In this document: positions 61,561 to 64,000 of the stretch, piece by piece
Numbering within the stretch: the first letter of the stretch is position 1
How the letters are laid out: each line of letters starts with the position of its first letter
Assembly: GCA_022820725.1 (NCBI GenBank)
Contig: JAJEFA010000017.1
Location: 124,001 to 188,000, forward strand
Source: Candidatus Binatia bacterium
GTDB taxonomy: Bacteria > Desulfobacterota > Binatia > Bin18
Reading direction: 5' to 3'
DNA: 64,000 nt
Program-made: the position numbers and the translations under genes
Notes under the pieces: generated by a model
The model's database searches: none
What the model saw: only the letters and a program-made list of their open reading frames with translations
What the model was told of the DNA's origin: nothing

Positions 61561-62751
61561 TCAGCCACCAGAGACATAATCGTCAATGACCCTATGCGAG
61601 TGCCGTACCAACACTTCCTCATCGTTCAGATTGAAGTGCGCCCTGATGCCAGTGGCAAGCATGGATTGTGTTGCCTCAAGCGTACTGCCATCCTCCAGGA
61701 GTGTGTCACGTAAGACACATCTGCTGACTTCTTGGCTGAAGCGCTGGCCGGCCCGTGTTGTGGGCGGGCAGTATAAACAGGCCTCCCAGAGGGTACGGTC
61801 GGCCGTGAGCGGCCAGAAATGATGCGTGACATACGTTCCGGCAGAGACATCGACTGAAAAGTTGGGAAAGATCACATTCAGATCAAACGCCCACTGCGGA
61901 CTGCGGGTCGGATTGACGCCGAGCGGGAGTTGGTCTCCTGCAATACGGCCTTGAGTGACGACCGAACCAAAGCGGTAGGCAAGGGATTCGACGGGCGAGG
62001 GCTGATGGCTGGGGTTGCCATACAGCGACATCATCCGATGGCGAGGGTAGAGTTTGATGGTCAAAGCGTGGCTAAACGGATTATCCGGCCCGGAAAAGGT
62101 ATCGCCGATGGTGCGCCGGTGGAGGACCGGAACGTGGTAGATCTCCTGAAACGCATCCAGAGCGACTTTCCAGTTGCAGTTGACTTGAGTGGCGTACCGA
62201 TAGCAGATTGACATGTGATGAAAGGGATAGCCACCTAGCTGCCGGCCAAACTCGCCCATGAATTCGTCCAGCGTTTCGCGTGGGTGCGGATCAATATGGA
62301 CGAAGAGAAACCCCTCCCAGATATCGAGTGTCACCGGCGTGAGACCCAGCTTGTCTTTATCAAGATCAAAAAAACTGCCTTCATCCGGTACAAAGCTGAG
62401 CTGTCCATCCAAACCGTAGGACCAGCCGTGGAATTTGCACGTCAACATCCGGCAGGTGCCTTGCATATCCCAGGCGAGCTTGTTGCCGCGATGAGAACAC
62501 ATATTGTGAAAGGCGTGAATCCGGTCGTCTTTGCTCCGCACAACAAGGATAGATGTCTGACAAACAGCCAGTTCTTTGACAAAATAATCGCCAACGTTGG
62601 GGACGTCCTCTACGCGCCCAATATTCAGCCACACCCGACGAAACAAGCGCTCGCGCTCTTGCTCAAAATAGGTTGGCGAGACACACGGCTCGATCGGGAC
62701 GGGTTGCGTGCCGAGTGCGGCAGGGGTGTGTCGTGCGTGCTGCTCCTGCAT
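61561..62751 (-). CDS. Rieske non-heme iron oxygenase alpha subunit
   Basis: A 396-residue Rieske oxygenase. C85-S-H87 and C105-K-F-H108 bind the cluster; DAFQEIYHVPVLH carries the iron-site histidines. It is a different branch from the protein at 53653 (low similarity by eye). The ATG at 62751 follows AGAGG. It starts 11 bp after the AKR stop, so the two are co-transcribed. No reductase or ferredoxin gene is in view. Confidence 0.87.
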   Translation of the reverse strand: MQEQHARHTPAALGTQPVPIEPCVSPTYFEQERERLFRRVWLNIGRVEDVPNVGDYFVKELAVCQTSILVVRSKDDRIHAFHNMCSHRGNKLAWDMQGTCRMLTCKFHGWSYGLDGQLSFVPDEGSFFDLDKDKLGLTPVTLDIWEGFLFVHIDPHPRETLDEFMGEFGRQLGGYPFHHMSICYRYATQVNCNWKVALDAFQEIYHVPVLHRRTIGDTFSGPDNPFSHALTIKLYPRHRMMSLYGNPSHQPSPVESLAYRFGSVVTQGRIAGDQLPLGVNPTRSPQWAFDLNVIFPNFSVDVSAGTYVTHHFWPLTADRTLWEACLYCPPTTRAGQRFSQEVSRCVLRDTLLEDGSTLEATQSMLATGIRAHFNLNDEEVLVRHSHRVIDDYVSGG

Positions 62752-62762
62752 ATAGAACCTCT

Positions 62763-63710
62763 CTAGGCCGGAGCACCAGAAACGAGCGCATCGACTTGTG
62801 TTAATTCTTCTGCTGAAAGCTTCCAGTTCGCCGCCGGCGCATTCGTCCGCACCTGCGCCGGCGTCGTTGCTCCAGCGATGACCGAGGTGACGCACGGCTG
62901 GGCAGCGAGCCATGACATGGCGAGTTCAAGCAGGGTGTGGCCACGCCGTTCGGCAAAGTCTTGCAGAATCTCAACCTTGGCAAAATTCTCATTAGAGGCC
63001 ATACGCTGCGAGAATGGGAGAACAGCCATCCGCGTTCCAGGCGCAAAATCTTCACCGCGTCGATATTTGCCGGTCAACATGCCACTGGCTAAAGGAAAGT
63101 AGGGCAACTGGCCGAGTCCATGCCGCTCACAGGCTGGGATCGCATCTGCTTCAACCGCACGATTCAACAGGCTCCAATCATTTTGCGCAGTAACAAAGTG
63201 AGCGAAATCGTGCGCCGTGGACTGTTCCACTGCTTCACCAATTTGCTCGGCAGAAAAATTGGAATGTCCGATCGCGCGCACTTTACCCTGTCGGACCAGC
63301 GTGTTCAGCGTCTCAAGGGTCTCTTCAATAGGCGTGTTCGGGTCGGGATAGTGCATTTGATACAGGTCAATCCAGTCTGTTTGTAATCGACGCAGGCTGT
63401 CCTCGACGCATCGCAGGATATACTCGCCCGCTCCCCACCGTTCTCCCGATTTGGCCATCTTGGCGACACCACCGAATTTTGTGGCCAGAACGATATCCTT
63501 GCGACGCCGGCCCAACACTTTACCCAGGAACTCCTCAGACTGGCCCTTGCCATACATATCTGCGGTATCAAAACACGTAATGCCGACCTCCAGAGCAGTG
63601 TCGATCACCGCACGGCTGGCTTCCAAATCAATCTTCATCCCAAAATTGTTACACCCAAGACCCACCACACTGGCCTGGATTCCCGAGGCACCGAGCGGAC
63701 GTGTTTCCAT
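62763..63710 (-). CDS. Aldo/keto reductase
   Basis: A 315-residue AKR with D and Y in CFDTADMYGKGQSEE, K in LATKFGG and H in YQMHYPDPN. It resembles the L-glyceraldehyde-3-phosphate reductase-like bacterial group. GAGGAGAAATCGTCT precedes the ATG. It lies between the amidase and Rieske genes in the operon. Confidence 0.87.
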   Translation of the reverse strand: METRPLGASGIQASVVGLGCNNFGMKIDLEASRAVIDTALEVGITCFDTADMYGKGQSEEFLGKVLGRRRKDIVLATKFGGVAKMAKSGERWGAGEYILRCVEDSLRRLQTDWIDLYQMHYPDPNTPIEETLETLNTLVRQGKVRAIGHSNFSAEQIGEAVEQSTAHDFAHFVTAQNDWSLLNRAVEADAIPACERHGLGQLPYFPLASGMLTGKYRRGEDFAPGTRMAVLPFSQRMASNENFAKVEILQDFAERRGHTLLELAMSWLAAQPCVTSVIAGATTPAQVRTNAPAANWKLSAEELTQVDALVSGAPA

Positions 63711-63743
63711 AGACGATTTCTCCTCAGAGCGAATTGGTTTTCT

Positions 63744-64000
63744 TTACGCAGAAGGGGGGAGCAGGCTTTGCCAATCCACTGAACGCTGATACGCTGCCGC
63801 GACCCTGAGCAACTGGTCCTCGCGAAAATGCGGGGCGACCAGCATCAGGCCGATCGGCAGTCCATCGACCTTCCCGCAGGGCACGCTGAGCGCGGGATGG
63901 CCGGTCAGATTAAACGGTCCCATGTTCCGGATGACCAGCCCAAGGTCTAAGCCGAGTTGTCCCCCGAAAAGCGTATGCTCAATCGCTTCCTCGTAATGCT
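63744..64000 (-). CDS. Amidase signature family protein, C-terminal part (gene runs off the window)
   Basis: The last 85 or so codons of an amidase run to the window edge and stop with TAA at 63746-63744. The GPFNLTGHPALSVPCG segment and the GLPIGLMLVAPHFREDQLL segment are the end of the amidase signature family fold. It precedes the AKR gene by 33 bp and is the first visible gene of the minus-strand operon. The Ser-Ser-Lys triad lies beyond the window. Confidence 0.85.
   Translation of the reverse strand, partial: HYEEAIEHTLFGGQLGLDLGLVIRNMGPFNLTGHPALSVPCGKVDGLPIGLMLVAPHFREDQLLRVAAAYQRSVDWQSLLPPSA

Noticed and set aside
1..64000. tRNA, rRNA and CRISPR features
   Set aside because: None was found on reading through both strands; short cloverleafs could be missed without a covariance search.

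Overview
The window reads as chromosomal DNA of a Gram-negative, metabolically versatile bacterium of moderately high GC. Two lipoproteins with lipoboxes, SurA-like and M48/BamE-like envelope proteins and several Sec signal peptides point to a diderm. Deazaflavin (F420) enzymes, luciferase-like monooxygenases, Rieske oxygenases, SfnB-type flavoproteins, amidohydrolases and a probable selenoprotein recall uncultured Tectomicrobia/Entotheonella-like or neighbouring lineages. That placement is inference from gene content; no rRNA, tRNA or phylogenetic marker settles it. No CRISPR array, prophage or classical insertion sequence was seen.

Layout. 0-1.6 kb: a REP-associated tyrosine transposase with one REP-pair element inside its reading frame and a near-identical copy behind it, then a VapBC-type toxin-antitoxin pair with a palindromic operator. 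2-13 kb: serine hydrolase, cupins, OsmC, an ICMT-like methyltransferase, hydrolases, an exported amidohydrolase, GlcG-like protein, N-acyl-D-amino-acid deacylase, YbaK-like protein and an SDR. 13.0-14.5 kb: an AhpD/CMD-like gene interrupted by an in-frame TGA that fits a CxxU selenoprotein, then an MNT-HEPN toxin-antitoxin pair. 14.5-28.5 kb: two GSTs, a PRISE-type reductase, lysA with an overlapping exported nuclease, ThuA, SDR and TauD proteins, an LLM-ATL-DUF1330-Ddn-SnoaL run, and an amidohydrolase. 28.5-35.9 kb: tandem SfnB paralogs divergent from an LLM/hydrolase pair, a TIMP-like exported protein, a second amidohydrolase, and argC. 36.0-39.3 kb: an AT-richer block with an SDH-type ClpP-fold protease, a small basic protein and two lipoproteins. 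39.4-47.1 kb: an orphan HicB, a cyclase-TolB-TPR protein, an SDR, and a six-gene catabolic operon (acyl-CoA dehydrogenase, LLM, muconolactone-isomerase-like, Rieske, hydratase, COQ4-like). 48.0-50.6 kb: a XhoI/PaeR7I-type restriction-modification pair between 20-bp imperfect direct repeats. 50.7-53.5 kb: Nudix, LLM and cyclase-family genes. 53.6-64.0 kb: a ring-opening island with two Rieske oxygenases, two NodB-fold hydrolases (imidase/PgdA-like and PuuE-like), a hydantoinase, a SnoaL protein, two aldo/keto reductases, an amidohydrolase and a partial amidase.

Together the genes suggest a soil- or sponge-type heterotroph that oxygenates cyclic or sulfur-containing organic compounds (Rieske, LLM/SfnB, TauD) and then opens and hydrolyses the products (imidase, hydantoinase, amidohydrolases, hydratase, amidase). 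The items most worth attention are the putative selenocysteine AhpD-like gene at 13065-13643, the ring-opening island at 53.6-64 kb, the in-frame REP insert in the transposase, and the XhoI-type system coupled to apparent scarcity of CTCGAG in the window.
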